Position numbers and translations under genes: made by a program. From an uncultured Bacteroides sp. (lineage in GTDB: Bacteria > Bacteroidota > Bacteroidia > Bacteroidales > Bacteroidaceae), in the NCBI RefSeq assembly GCF_949298305.1, contig NZ_CASFWU010000068.1:1-15756 (forward strand): a stretch of DNA of 15,756 bases, written 5' to 3'. Shown piece after piece: positions 6,467 to 13,624 of this stretch (position 1 is the stretch's first letter; every line of letters begins with the position of its first letter). The notes beneath the pieces were generated by a model that saw nothing but the letters and a program-made list of their open reading frames with translations, did no database searches and was not told the origin of the DNA.

Positions 6467-6769
6467 ATGGACATTCTTCACAACCCCGAACAACATCGCT
6501 TCGTCCTGACACAGGACGGCGAAACGGCCCACGTGGCCTACCGCATTGAAAACGGAGCGCTCGACATCCGCCACACCATCGTCCCCTCACCCCTCGAAGG
6601 GCAAGGCATCGCCTCGGCCCTCGTCCAGGCCGCCTACGACTTCGCCCTCCGGGAAGGACTCAAACCCGTAGCCACCTGCTCGTATGCCGTCCGCTGGTTG
6701 CAACGCCATCCCGAGTACAACGGTGAGACGGGCAAGGATTATTGCGAAGGGGGAGCTTGCGCGCTATGA
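6467..6769 (+). CDS. Small GNAT-type N-acetyltransferase (YjdJ/NATD1-like)
   Basis: This 100-residue protein belongs to the minimal GNAT fold family (Acetyltransf_CG) related to bacterial YjdJ and human NATD1. It shows VAYRIENGALDIRHTIVPSP (early beta strands), the acetyl-CoA loop EGQGIASALVQAAYDFA, and the terminal LKPVATCSYAVRWLQRHPEY block typical of this small class. The substrate is unknown; members presumably acetylate a small molecule or protein. The ATG at 6467 is preferred over the in-frame TTG at 6440, because the stretch between is AT-rich leader (AAACTTAAAACATTTATATA) and homologues start at about this position. It is a cytoplasmic, stand-alone gene between two repeat islands. Confidence 0.85.
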   Translation: MDILHNPEQHRFVLTQDGETAHVAYRIENGALDIRHTIVPSPLEGQGIASALVQAAYDFALREGLKPVATCSYAVRWLQRHPEYNGETGKDYCEGGACAL

Positions 6770-6771
6770 AA

Positions 6772-6907
6772 GAGCTACGAGCTACGGGCTACAAGATACG
6801 AGATACGAGATACAAGATAGCCACGAGATACAAGTGGAAAGAGTATGTACATGCCACTCGTAACCCGTAGTTTGTACTCGTAACCCGTAGCTCGTAGCCC
6901 GTAGCTC
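6772..6907. repeat. Inverted arrays of 7-bp GAGCTAC-type units
   Basis: The left arm has seven consecutive 7-mers without spacers: GAGCTAC (6772, 6779), GGGCTAC (6786), AAGATAC (6793), GAGATAC (6800, 6807), AAGATAG (6814). The right arm is inverted: GTAGCTC (6901, 6887), GTAGCCC (6894), GTAACCC (6880, 6860), with decayed copies between. The outer ends match best; the centre has drifted. It begins 3 bp after the GNAT stop and could form a long imperfect hairpin, perhaps ending that transcript. The rest of the gap to 7137 holds short hairpins (for example CAGCTTT/AAAGCTG near 6950) but no recognisable gene or riboswitch. Confidence 0.88.
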
Positions 6908-7137
6908 ATTAAACATTTATTAATCAACCTTTTACATTCGTTCAGCTTTGTAGAAAGCTGCGGAGTTTCCACAGCCGGTTGAGGAATTCTTCCACAGAAA
7001 AGCGCCTCGACTCGGGCTATGCCAAAAAGCCCTTGTACTGTAAACCAGCCATTTGCGTAAAGTGACGTCGGTTTGGCATCGGATTTGGACTACAGATAGC
7101 GTAAACCAATTGTATAACCAGTTAATAAGAAAGCAAA

Positions 7138-7437
7138 ATGAAAAAGTTATTTGTAGCAGCAGCGATGTTAATGGCAATGGGTACTTCAACCCTGTTCGCA
7201 AACGAGATGGTAGCAAGTGTAGAAACGGTAGTAGCCGTGAACGACTTCACTCCGATTGAAGTGAAAGACCTGCCGCAAGCCGTGCAAGATACCCTCAAGA
7301 AGGATTATGAAGGACAGACCGTGAAGGAAGCCGCCGTAGAAGAGGTGGAAGGCGTGAAAACCTACAAAGTGGTATTGACAGACGAGGAAGGTACCGAAAC
7401 CACCGTACTCTTCAACGAAAACGGCGAAGTGAAATAA
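7138..7437 (+). CDS. Secreted PepSY-like small protein
   Basis: This 99-residue protein has a clear Sec signal peptide: KK at 2-3, a hydrophobic alanine/methionine core, and likely cleavage after LFA at residue 21. The mature part is about 78 residues and acidic. It reads like one PepSY-like (formerly DUF2874, beta-lactamase-inhibitor-like) unit: F-x-P-I-E-V-K-D-L-P-Q-A-V-Q-D-T-L near 37-53, then YEGQTVKEA, TYKVVLTDEEG and VLFNENGEV. In Bacteroidetes such proteins sit in the periplasm with unknown function. The gene has a leader of more than 200 bp from the preceding repeat island and is closed by a strong terminator, so it is monocistronic. The start is fixed by the signal peptide and a preceding AT-rich, purine-rich leader (AATAAGAAAGCAAA). 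Confidence 0.85.
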   Translation: MKKLFVAAAMLMAMGTSTLFANEMVASVETVVAVNDFTPIEVKDLPQAVQDTLKKDYEGQTVKEAAVEEVEGVKTYKVVLTDEEGTETTVLFNENGEVK

Positions 7438-7460
7438 CCTCCCTAAACCTGAATCGCGAA

Positions 7461-7498
7461 AGGGGATGCGTCCACAGGGCGCATCCCCTCTTTATTTT
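7461..7498 (+). terminator. Rho-independent terminator after the PepSY-like gene
   Basis: GGGGATGCG (7462-7470) pairs perfectly with CGCATCCCC (7480-7488) around a 9-nt loop, extended by A7461-T7489, and is followed by TCTTTATTTT. It starts 24 bp after the stop codon. Confidence 0.92.
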
Positions 7499-7628
7499 AG
7501 GGGAATATCGAAATGCAGAAAACTGTTAAATTACCGAATACGTTACAACATATATATTGGAAATACCGAACTTTGTATAGTTAAATCACACCCCCGCTAA
7601 CTCCCGCATAATAAGAATTAATGAATAT

Positions 7629-9035
7629 ATGCTGATAAACAGACTTGTTTTCACCTGCTCCTGCCTGTTTCTGCTCCTGCTGATGCAAGCTTGCGGTCTG
7701 CGCACAAGCCCCGACATAGAGAAATTGTTTGCCCAAGCGGCCGAAATGCAGAAAAACGGTCACCCTACAGAAGCCATGGCTCTATACTACGAAGTACTAA
7801 GCCAAACGGACGACACTTACATCCAGTCGCGTACCTACTATAATCTGGGAAGCATCTATATGTGGGATAGAGTTTTTGACAAGGCTATCAATGCCTATAC
7901 CCAAGCCTACCAACGGGATTCACTATTATGCGACACCTCACACATGGCCAAAACTCTGGATGCAATCGGAACAATCCGGTACACGCTGGGAGACAGCATC
8001 GGTTACCGCCGTTTGTACGCCCAAGCTATCCGATTGGCCCAACAGGCCAAAGATTCAACCAATCTGGCTGAAATCTACCGCAAGACAGGCTGGCGTTATC
8101 AGACAATGAACCAATTCGACTCAGCCGCCCATTATACCCGCCTCAGCATGAACTACAGTCAAACCCCTGCCAAGCTCTATTCCACTTTAGCAGAAATCCA
8201 CCGCCAACGACAAGATACCGACTCCGCGCGCCATTACTTCCATTTAGGTATCCATGCTCCCGATAGGAAAGACCGCCTTGCCAGTCTTTTTTTCAGTGCC
8301 CAACTCGAACATGCCACAGGAAATGACACAATGGCCTATAACCGACTGTTGGCCTATACATTATCCGTAGACACACTTTATGCCCAACAAAAGACCCCCG
8401 AAATAGAGAAACTGGCCTACCGGCACGAAGCCGAACTGCAAATCCGTCAGGTGGAAGAGCGCCATCGGCTCTACATCGGTTTGGGCATACTTGCACTGAC
8501 AGTGGCCGCAAGTGCCTTCCTCCTCGTCCTGCAAAACCAACGGCGCAAAAAACGGGAAGAACAACTGAAATACGAAGCCGCCCTGCAAGGCCTCAACGAA
8601 AAAATTGCTTTGCTAAAAGATAACCTGAACGCAAACGACCGCGAACGCGAAGCACTGCTGCTGCACACCGAAGAACAGATTTCTCACCTGCGTGCCTTCA
8701 CCCTGAAACGCACTGCCATTGGCCGCCGCATCATCCTGTTGGCCGAGCAGGACAGCAAAGACAAGCGCAATGTCCGCGTACTGACCGAGAAGGAACAGGC
8801 CGAATTGCGAAAAGCCGTAACCGACATCTACGCCGATGAAACCGCCCGCCTGAAAGAGCGCTATCCGCGCCTCACCGAAGGCGACCTGCTCTATCACTGT
8901 CTGGCATCGGCGGGCTTCGGAACGTTTGCCATTGCCCTCTGCTTTGGCAATACGGATGCAGGCATCGTGGCTCAGCGCAAACGGCGCATGAAGCTACGCA
9001 TGGAGGAGGCCGAAAACGAAATGTCATGCGAATAA
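7629..9035 (+). CDS. TPR lipoprotein with one membrane span and cytoplasmic helical tail
   Basis: This 468-residue protein has a lipoprotein signal (hydrophobic 11-19, MQAC, Cys22), then helical TPR-type repeats at about 30-250 (for example residues 64-97 with YYNLGSIYMWDRVFDKAINAY). A membrane span follows at about 281-301, then a charged coiled coil (305-355) and a C-terminal helical domain (about 380-460) containing RYPRLTEGDLLYHCL and a basic end KRRMKLRM. This order (periplasmic TPR, one span, cytoplasmic tail) is known in Bacteroidetes regulators whose tail is a LuxR-like DNA-binding domain. Here the tail only resembles such a domain, so a sensor/regulator role is inference; no histidine kinase motifs are seen. 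The ATG at 7629 is chosen because the ATG at 7621 runs into a stop. A weak -7-like box (GAACTTTG, 7568-7575) precedes it. Confidence 0.8.
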   Translation: MLINRLVFTCSCLFLLLLMQACGLRTSPDIEKLFAQAAEMQKNGHPTEAMALYYEVLSQTDDTYIQSRTYYNLGSIYMWDRVFDKAINAYTQAYQRDSLLCDTSHMAKTLDAIGTIRYTLGDSIGYRRLYAQAIRLAQQAKDSTNLAEIYRKTGWRYQTMNQFDSAAHYTRLSMNYSQTPAKLYSTLAEIHRQRQDTDSARHYFHLGIHAPDRKDRLASLFFSAQLEHATGNDTMAYNRLLAYTLSVDTLYAQQKTPEIEKLAYRHEAELQIRQVEERHRLYIGLGILALTVAASAFLLVLQNQRRKKREEQLKYEAALQGLNEKIALLKDNLNANDREREALLLHTEEQISHLRAFTLKRTAIGRRIILLAEQDSKDKRNVRVLTEKEQAELRKAVTDIYADETARLKERYPRLTEGDLLYHCLASAGFGTFAIALCFGNTDAGIVAQRKRRMKLRMEEAENEMSCE

Positions 9036-9090
9036 TTCATAATACACTGAAATACAGTATTTAGCAAAATCATCATGTCATCCGTTTCTT

Positions 9091-9121
9091 TTCGCCTGCC
9101 ATAGATTAGCCCGTAACTTTG
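9091..9121 (+). promoter_or_regulatory. Bacteroidetes-type promoter for the methyltransferase
   Basis: TAACTTTG (9114-9121) is an exact TAnnTTTG -7 box. TTCG (9091-9094), one base from TTTG, sits 19 bp upstream as the -33 element. Transcription would start near 9128, about 19 nt before the ATG. Confidence 0.65.
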
Positions 9122-9146
9122 CTGCATCATCAAAAAAACAAACGAC

Positions 9147-9914
9147 ATGCAGCAAAGACATCAAAACAGAGAACTCTACTTCCGCGAACAGGTACAGACC
9201 TGCCGCCGTCATTACATTCCCTATCTGCAACCCTTCATCCGCATCACACCCCGGACACACGTACTGGAGATTGGGTGCGGTGAAGGTGGAAACCTACTGC
9301 CGTTCGCCCAAGCCGGTTGTCGGGTCACAGGCATCGACCTTGCTGCCGGACGCATTGACGAGGCACACCGTTTCTTCCGTCAGGCCAAAGCTCAAGGTAC
9401 ATTCATTCCCGCAGACATCCTGCAATACACGCCTCCAGCAGAAAGAGGCTTCGACCTCATCCTGATGCATGACGTCATAGAGCACATTGCCGACAAGCCC
9501 CGCTTGCTTGCCGCCGTCAGACAGCTACTTTCGCCCAACGGCCTCCTCTTCATCGCCTTCCCAGCCTGGCAGATGCCTTTCGGTGGCCATCAGCAGATTT
9601 GTCATCATCCCCTCCTCGCCCGCCTACCCTTCGTTCATCTGTTACCGCACGCAGCCTACCAGGGTGTGCTCCGCCTGTCCGGCGAACCTCAAGGCACTAT
9701 CAACGAATTGATGAACATCCGCAAAACACGTATCACCATTGAGCAATTCGAAAAGCTGAGCTGCCAGCACTTCAGGATTGCCGACCGTCAGCTGTGGTTC
9801 ATCAACCCGCACTATGAAAGCAAATTCCGCCTGCCCCCCGCAAATTATGGAAACTGCTTGGTCACCTCCCTATACTACGAGACTTTTTCTCCACTTCCTG
9901 CTGGTATCTGCTGA
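9147..9914 (+). CDS. Class I SAM-dependent methyltransferase
   Basis: This 255-residue soluble protein has the Rossmann methyltransferase motifs: motif I VLEIGCGEGGNLLPFA (39-54), motif II acidic GIDLAAGRIDEA (62-73), and motif IV FDLILMHDVIEHI near 101-113, followed by LLSPNGLLFIAFPAW (motif V/VI region, about 126-140). This is the UbiE/Methyltransf_11 type. The C-terminal 100 residues, with HQQICHHPLLARLPFVHLLP, probably form the substrate cap; the substrate is unknown. Homologues of this type often act on small molecules, lipids or sugars. It has its own promoter and no operon partner: the previous gene ends 111 bp upstream and the next starts 260 bp downstream. The last residues (FSPLPAGIC) look unremarkable and slightly Cys/Pro-rich; a frameshift near the end cannot be excluded. 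Confidence 0.87.
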   Translation: MQQRHQNRELYFREQVQTCRRHYIPYLQPFIRITPRTHVLEIGCGEGGNLLPFAQAGCRVTGIDLAAGRIDEAHRFFRQAKAQGTFIPADILQYTPPAERGFDLILMHDVIEHIADKPRLLAAVRQLLSPNGLLFIAFPAWQMPFGGHQQICHHPLLARLPFVHLLPHAAYQGVLRLSGEPQGTINELMNIRKTRITIEQFEKLSCQHFRIADRQLWFINPHYESKFRLPPANYGNCLVTSLYYETFSPLPAGIC

Positions 9915-10101
9915 AATGAGAAGAACACCCAACAGTCGTCAACGGATATTTTCCAATAATTGTGTATCAAACTTCCTAATCATTTCTACGCGACAGACAC
10001 AGATCGCCAATATTTACAAAATCGGCTTTCCGCCCCATCCTACCCTAAACGGAGCCGCGTGTTTTTGTATTATTTAAGAACCCAGTAAATGAATCAAATG
10101 C

Positions 10102-10109
10102 TATATTTG
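10102..10109 (+). promoter_or_regulatory. -7 box for the BamE-like/DUF4476 lipoprotein gene
   Basis: TATATTTG is an exact TAnnTTTG match, placing the start near 10116 with a leader of about 59 nt. No well-spaced TTTG is seen upstream. TCAAAC (10116-10121) and GTTTGA (10145-10150) form an inverted repeat inside the leader. The gap from 9915 shows nothing else. Confidence 0.5.
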
Positions 10110-10174
10110 TCGCTATCAAACGACTCATTAACTACCTCAACGATGTTTGAACCGGAACTTTAAATTGGAAAAAT

Positions 10175-10822
10175 ATGAAAGCGATTATCGGAAAAACAGC
10201 AGTTATATTTATGTCGCTAATGGGACTTGGAGCCTGTTCGATGGGAACCTATGTGCAAAGTAAGCACATCCTGGATGAAATCCATCCGGGAATGACTTAC
10301 GAGCAGGTCAGCAACATCATGGGCAAACCGGACTACCGACGTTTTAACCGTGAACACGAAGAGTGGGAATACAGGAAATGGCTTTCGGGCAGTAATGCAA
10401 TTGTCATTGTCGGCTTTGAGGAAGGACGTGTGACATCGATGGATTCCTTTGAAAATCCGCAATCTTCTCAAACTCCGCCCACACCGGTCACGCCTGTAGT
10501 GATTCCCGAACAGCATTCTTCGTATCCGGCCAAGCTGTACCGGATGAGCGATGCGGAATTCCAAAAATTCTACCAGGAAGTAAAAAGTGAGCCTTTCTCT
10601 GACGAACGCAATGATATGATTCGGGCACTCTCCCAAAGCAAGCGCCTGACATGCCGGCAGTGCGCCCAACTCCTGACGTTCTACAGCTTTGAAGACGAGA
10701 AGATGACCGCCTTCCAATGGTTTGCCCCTCACATTGTAGACAAGGAGAACTATAAAGAAATCCAAAAACAGTTCGATTTTTCTTCCGGCCAGGACAAGGT
10801 GAAACAGGCTCTTGGCATCTGA
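10175..10822 (+). CDS. Lipoprotein with BamE/SmpA-like N-terminus and DUF4476 C-terminus
   Basis: This 215-residue lipoprotein has signal residues 1-20 and LGAC with lipid Cys21. Residues 30-90 resemble the BamE/SmpA (OmlA-like) fold: ILDEIHPGMTYEQVSNIMGK followed by PDYR and a beta-rich WEYRKWL...AIVIVGFEEGRV part. A Pro/Thr/Ser-rich linker (about 95-115) leads to a C-terminal DUF4476-like domain: MSDAEFQKFYQEVKSEPFSD, then a Cys pair CRQC at about 159-162, LLTFYSFEDEKM, and a final KEIQKQFDFSS. DUF4476 is a common Bacteroidetes module of unknown function; BamE-like domains bind or stabilise outer-membrane proteins in other bacteria. An envelope role is therefore likely but unproven. It converges on the glycosidase gene, with a large hairpin in between. 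Confidence 0.78.
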   Translation: MKAIIGKTAVIFMSLMGLGACSMGTYVQSKHILDEIHPGMTYEQVSNIMGKPDYRRFNREHEEWEYRKWLSGSNAIVIVGFEEGRVTSMDSFENPQSSQTPPTPVTPVVIPEQHSSYPAKLYRMSDAEFQKFYQEVKSEPFSDERNDMIRALSQSKRLTCRQCAQLLTFYSFEDEKMTAFQWFAPHIVDKENYKEIQKQFDFSSGQDKVKQALGI

Positions 10823-10858
10823 AGCCCCAGGCATATCCCCAACGACATACAATACTAA

Positions 10859-10947
10859 CATGCTGTCATTCTTGAACGAAGTGAAGAAACTGAATGCACA
10901 AATCGTTATTTGTGAGATTCTTCACTTCGTTCAAGAATGGCAGCATG
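10859..10947. repeat. Long hairpin with 30-bp arms between convergent genes
   Basis: The arm 10859-10888 (CATGCTG, then CATTCTTGAACGAAGTGAAGAA) is inverted at 10918-10947 with a single difference (T10866 opposite G10940, a G-U pair in RNA). The 29-nt loop holds a second perfect hairpin, CACAAAT (10897-10903) with ATTTGTG (10908-10914), around CGTT. The arm words resemble the dispersed intergenic repeat of the type TGTCATTCTGAGCGAAGCGAAGAAT known from many bacterial genomes. Lying between two genes that face each other, it can work as a terminator in both directions. Confidence 0.85.
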
Positions 10948-11005
10948 CTTGGATGATACTTTTCTATTGCGCCCCTCCGATGCGCTCTGCCCTGCCTGAC
11001 GACGG

Positions 11006-13159
11006 TCAGTAAGTCAACGACGGCTCATGATACGTGTCGAAGCACGGATAGTGCTCCAGCGGACGGGGCCGGCAGAAGTCTACGCCGTCGAATATCGGAT
11101 TGGCCGTGGCAGCCTGGGGCAGGATAAGATTGACTTTGGCATCCTCGCCTTCGAGACGGACGTCGAACTTACCGTTCTTATACGTATAATATAAGGTACC
11201 GCGACCTATCTTGACCGACGTCTGCAACTCGGTAATCTCGGCGGGCAGTTTGGGCTCCACGGTCACTGTGCCGCTCATCAGGTCGGGACGGATGCCAAGG
11301 AAATACTGATACCACACACGCAGCTGTTCGGAGTTGCTCCACGCTTGCAGGAAAGTGCCCGAGCGACCTGCCCACGACTGCCCCTCACGCGGATGGGCAT
11401 CGGCATTCTCGCTGAGACTGCCCACAGCACCCTCGTGCAGGGCCTGGCGGTTCATGTTGCAGAAGAGCTTCCAGGCCGTCTCCTGCTGGCCGTACTCTAT
11501 CATGCGCTGCATGGCGATGCCGTTGTTCCACAGCCAGACGGTACCGTTGTGGTAGGCATCGTCCTTGTGGTAGTAGTGCCAGTTCTCATGCTGCGGATGA
11601 AACTGAAGGTCCCACTGAGCCAGCGAGGAGACACCCCACGGATAGACCAGCTCCTCCCACACACGGCGGGTGACTCGCTGTTTGAAGTCATCGTCGGCAA
11701 TCAGCTCGAAGCAGTAGAGCTGGTTGGGACGGTATTGCAGGTCGGGCGGGCCGTCGGCGTTCAGGTGGTCGTAGATGAGGAGGCTGTCCTTGTTGCAATA
11801 GTCGGCTTCGAAGTTGCGGGCCAGGCGCACGGCTGCCTCGTGCCAGGCTGTGGCATGGAGTTCGTCACCCATCAGGCGGGCCAGGTGGGCACCGGCCTCC
11901 AGTTGCTTATACCACAGATATTGGATGTCGTTGGCGCGGTTGCCGCGGGGCGAGCCGGGGATGCCGTTGCGCTTCACGTCCATCCACGTGTCGGCATCTT
12001 CGTGCAGCAGGTAACCTTTCTCGTCCGTGTGGTGGCGCAGGCTCTGGTCGATACTCAATATAACGGAGGGATAGATGTCGTGCAGGAAGCTGCGGTCGCC
12101 CGAGTAGCGGAGCAGTTCCTCGGCCTCGATGACGTAGCGCGGCGTGCCGTCGGCAGTGTTGTAGAGGATGCCTTCCAGGTTGGCACGATTGGGAATGCGG
12201 CCGCAAGTGACGGAAGTGGTGTCGCGGTCCTGTAGCTTGGCGAAGTCCTTCAAAATGTCTTTCGTCACTTCAAACTGGCCCGTGACCAGCGTGGCACCCG
12301 GCATGGCGATGAACATGTCGCGCCCCCAATACTCGTTGAACCACGGCAGGCCGGCATAGATGCCCTTGCCCTGCTGTTCGGTGATGAGCTCGTCCATGGT
12401 CAGGGTCATCCAGGCCAGTGCCTTGTCCAGTTCGGGCAGATTGGTGTGCAGCGGGTTGTTCACAGTTATCAAGTTGTTCATGCGTGCCTTGCGCTGAGCC
12501 AGCCATCCCGCCCCGTCTTTCCGATAGCCGGCGATGAGCGAGTCGCAATGCGCCTCCGTGCCGTAGGCTATGAGGAAGCCTCCGGCCGATGCGGGAGCCT
12601 GCATGCGGTTGCCGCTGAAGCTGATACCAACGGGATGCAAAGGAACCACCTTCAACCGATTGTTTTCCGCCTCCAGCGGCGTGTAGCACAGGGCATCGGT
12701 CTGACGGTCGGCATCCTTCAGCAACGTTTCGTTCAGGGCAATGCCGATGCTGTCGCCCTGCACACTGTCCACGGCAATGCAGAGCAATTCGCGGTTGTCC
12801 ACCAGCTCCAGGGTCTCAGTGGCAGCGGGCCAACGACGTACCAGACGGTCAGGATACACACAGACTTGCGATTTGCCTCTCAACAGCGGCTGGCCGCCCA
12901 CCGTCAAGGCATAGTCTGAGAGAATGCGGCGTTTGGCCTGGTTCCACCCGGCATACCAGTCGGTAGGCTCGTCCTGATGCGTGCGCCCGTACCAGTAGCC
13001 CGCCTTCTTGTCGGTGTACGAATATTCCCGATTCGCTTCGGGAGCGACCTCCACGCCCAGCTCGTCGACGGTCAGCGCAGAGATGGAGGGTGTCTTGTCC
13101 GCCGCCCCGCACGACATCAGCACGGGCACGGCCAGCAACGTAAGATAACGATGTTTCAT
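11006..13159 (-). CDS. Amylo-alpha-1,6-glucosidase-type glycosidase (GH133-like), lipoprotein
   Basis: This 717-residue protein is read on the - strand. It has a lipoprotein signal with LMSC and lipid Cys17. The N-terminal beta-sandwich part (about 45-220) resembles the region preceding the catalytic barrel in glycogen-debranching enzymes. The catalytic six-hairpin (alpha/alpha)6 domain spans about 240-650, with WFNEYWGRDMFIAMPG (273-288), GRIPNRA (320-326), YNTADGTPRYVIEA (333-346), DADTWMDVK (388-396; Asp394 is the likely catalytic acid), YRPNQLY (476-482), YHNGTVWLWNNG (536-547) and SWAGRSGTFLQAWSNSEQLR (595-614). By family it cleaves alpha-1,6 branches or related alpha-glucosidic bonds. 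Family relatives used for glycogen are mostly cytoplasmic; the lipobox suggests this one acts outside the inner membrane on alpha-glucan fragments. No SusC/SusD genes are beside it. Exact GH family is inferred from motifs. Confidence 0.85.
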   Translation of the reverse strand: MKHRYLTLLAVPVLMSCGAADKTPSISALTVDELGVEVAPEANREYSYTDKKAGYWYGRTHQDEPTDWYAGWNQAKRRILSDYALTVGGQPLLRGKSQVCVYPDRLVRRWPAATETLELVDNRELLCIAVDSVQGDSIGIALNETLLKDADRQTDALCYTPLEAENNRLKVVPLHPVGISFSGNRMQAPASAGGFLIAYGTEAHCDSLIAGYRKDGAGWLAQRKARMNNLITVNNPLHTNLPELDKALAWMTLTMDELITEQQGKGIYAGLPWFNEYWGRDMFIAMPGATLVTGQFEVTKDILKDFAKLQDRDTTSVTCGRIPNRANLEGILYNTADGTPRYVIEAEELLRYSGDRSFLHDIYPSVILSIDQSLRHHTDEKGYLLHEDADTWMDVKRNGIPGSPRGNRANDIQYLWYKQLEAGAHLARLMGDELHATAWHEAAVRLARNFEADYCNKDSLLIYDHLNADGPPDLQYRPNQLYCFELIADDDFKQRVTRRVWEELVYPWGVSSLAQWDLQFHPQHENWHYYHKDDAYHNGTVWLWNNGIAMQRMIEYGQQETAWKLFCNMNRQALHEGAVGSLSENADAHPREGQSWAGRSGTFLQAWSNSEQLRVWYQYFLGIRPDLMSGTVTVEPKLPAEITELQTSVKIGRGTLYYTYKNGKFDVRLEGEDAKVNLILPQAATANPIFDGVDFCRPRPLEHYPCFDTYHEPSLTY

Positions 13160-13220
13160 AGCTTTTGATGGATATAAGTTTGTCTTTGTTTTTCCGTCTG
13201 CAATGATAGGAAAAATACGT

Positions 13221-13228
13221 CAAATCTA
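13221..13228 (-). promoter_or_regulatory. -7 box of the glycosidase gene
   Basis: CAAATCTA on the + strand reads TAGATTTG on the - strand, an exact TAnnTTTG match. Transcription would start near 13214, giving a leader of about 55 nt before the ATG at 13159. No clear -33 TTTG is seen at the usual distance. Confidence 0.5.
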
Positions 13229-13300
13229 CAGCAACACCGCACATAAACCGTCCAACGTCTGCCGGAAAACGTTTGCAACGCAGGCCGAAAGAGGAAAATT

Positions 13301-13334
13301 AACTTCCTTTCCAAAAGCTTTTACGAAGGAAATT
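13301..13334. promoter_or_regulatory. Dyad operator candidate of the toxin-antitoxin operon
   Basis: The perfect palindrome AAAAGCTTTT (13313-13322) is flanked, after 3 bp on each side, by TTCCTT (13304-13309) and its inverse AAGGAA (13326-13331); AA/TT at the outer ends continue the symmetry. Thirteen of 17 base pairs are symmetric around 13317/13318. It abuts the -7 box at 13336, where a bound repressor would cover the -33 region, as expected for antitoxin autoregulation. Confidence 0.6.
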
Positions 13335-13335
13335 G

Positions 13336-13343
13336 TATCTTTG
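13336..13343 (+). promoter_or_regulatory. -7 box of the toxin-antitoxin operon
   Basis: TATCTTTG is an exact TAnnTTTG match and places the transcript start near 13350, about 32 nt before the antitoxin ATG at 13382. AAAGAAAGGAG lies 14-4 nt before that start codon and could act as a ribosome-binding site. Confidence 0.6.
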
Positions 13344-13381
13344 TAATTGAATAAACGGATTAAAGAAAGGAGAACCGACGT

Positions 13382-13624
13382 ATGAAAGCAACCATCTCAA
13401 TGGAAAGCCTGTGGCAGACCATCCAGTCGTTGTCGCCCAGAAACAAGAAATGGCTGTCCGACAAACTGATTGAAGACCTCCGGGAAGAAGAGGAGAGCAT
13501 CGGCAAGGAAGAAATCCTGGCGGGGATTGATGCGGGACTGAAAGAAGTCAAACAAACGCGAGAAGGAAAGCTGGAAGAAAAAACTGCAAGAGAGTTTCTG
13601 TATGAACTACAAAATATTGGTTAA
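13382..13624 (+). CDS. Antitoxin of a type II RelE/ParE-type system
   Basis: This is an 80-residue, strongly charged protein of the kind found as an addiction-module component in Bacteroidetes. It starts with a helical N-terminus (MKATISMESLWQTIQSLSPR) including SLSPRNKKWLSDKLIEDL, which probably dimerises and binds the operator. An acidic linker (EEEESIGKEEI, about 36-47) and a C-terminal helix with KEVKQTREGKLEEKTAREFL probably wrap around and neutralise the toxin. No well-known DNA-binding motif is obvious. It is the first gene of a two-gene operon, and its 3' end overlaps the toxin start by 23 bp (13602-13624), a typical coupled arrangement. A symmetrical operator candidate sits directly upstream. 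Confidence 0.85.
   Translation: MKATISMESLWQTIQSLSPRNKKWLSDKLIEDLREEEESIGKEEILAGIDAGLKEVKQTREGKLEEKTAREFLYELQNIG

Noticed and set aside
6775..6972. 65-codon minus-strand open frame
   Set aside because: Most of it translates the 7-bp repeat array, giving a repetitive pseudo-peptide.
10812..11012. 66-codon open frame on the + strand after the DUF4476 gene
   Set aside because: It runs through both arms of the long hairpin and has no start context or family resemblance.
11345..12235. 296-codon open frame on the + strand
   Set aside because: Antisense shadow (Val/Gln-rich) of the glycosidase, whose own frame carries all family motifs.
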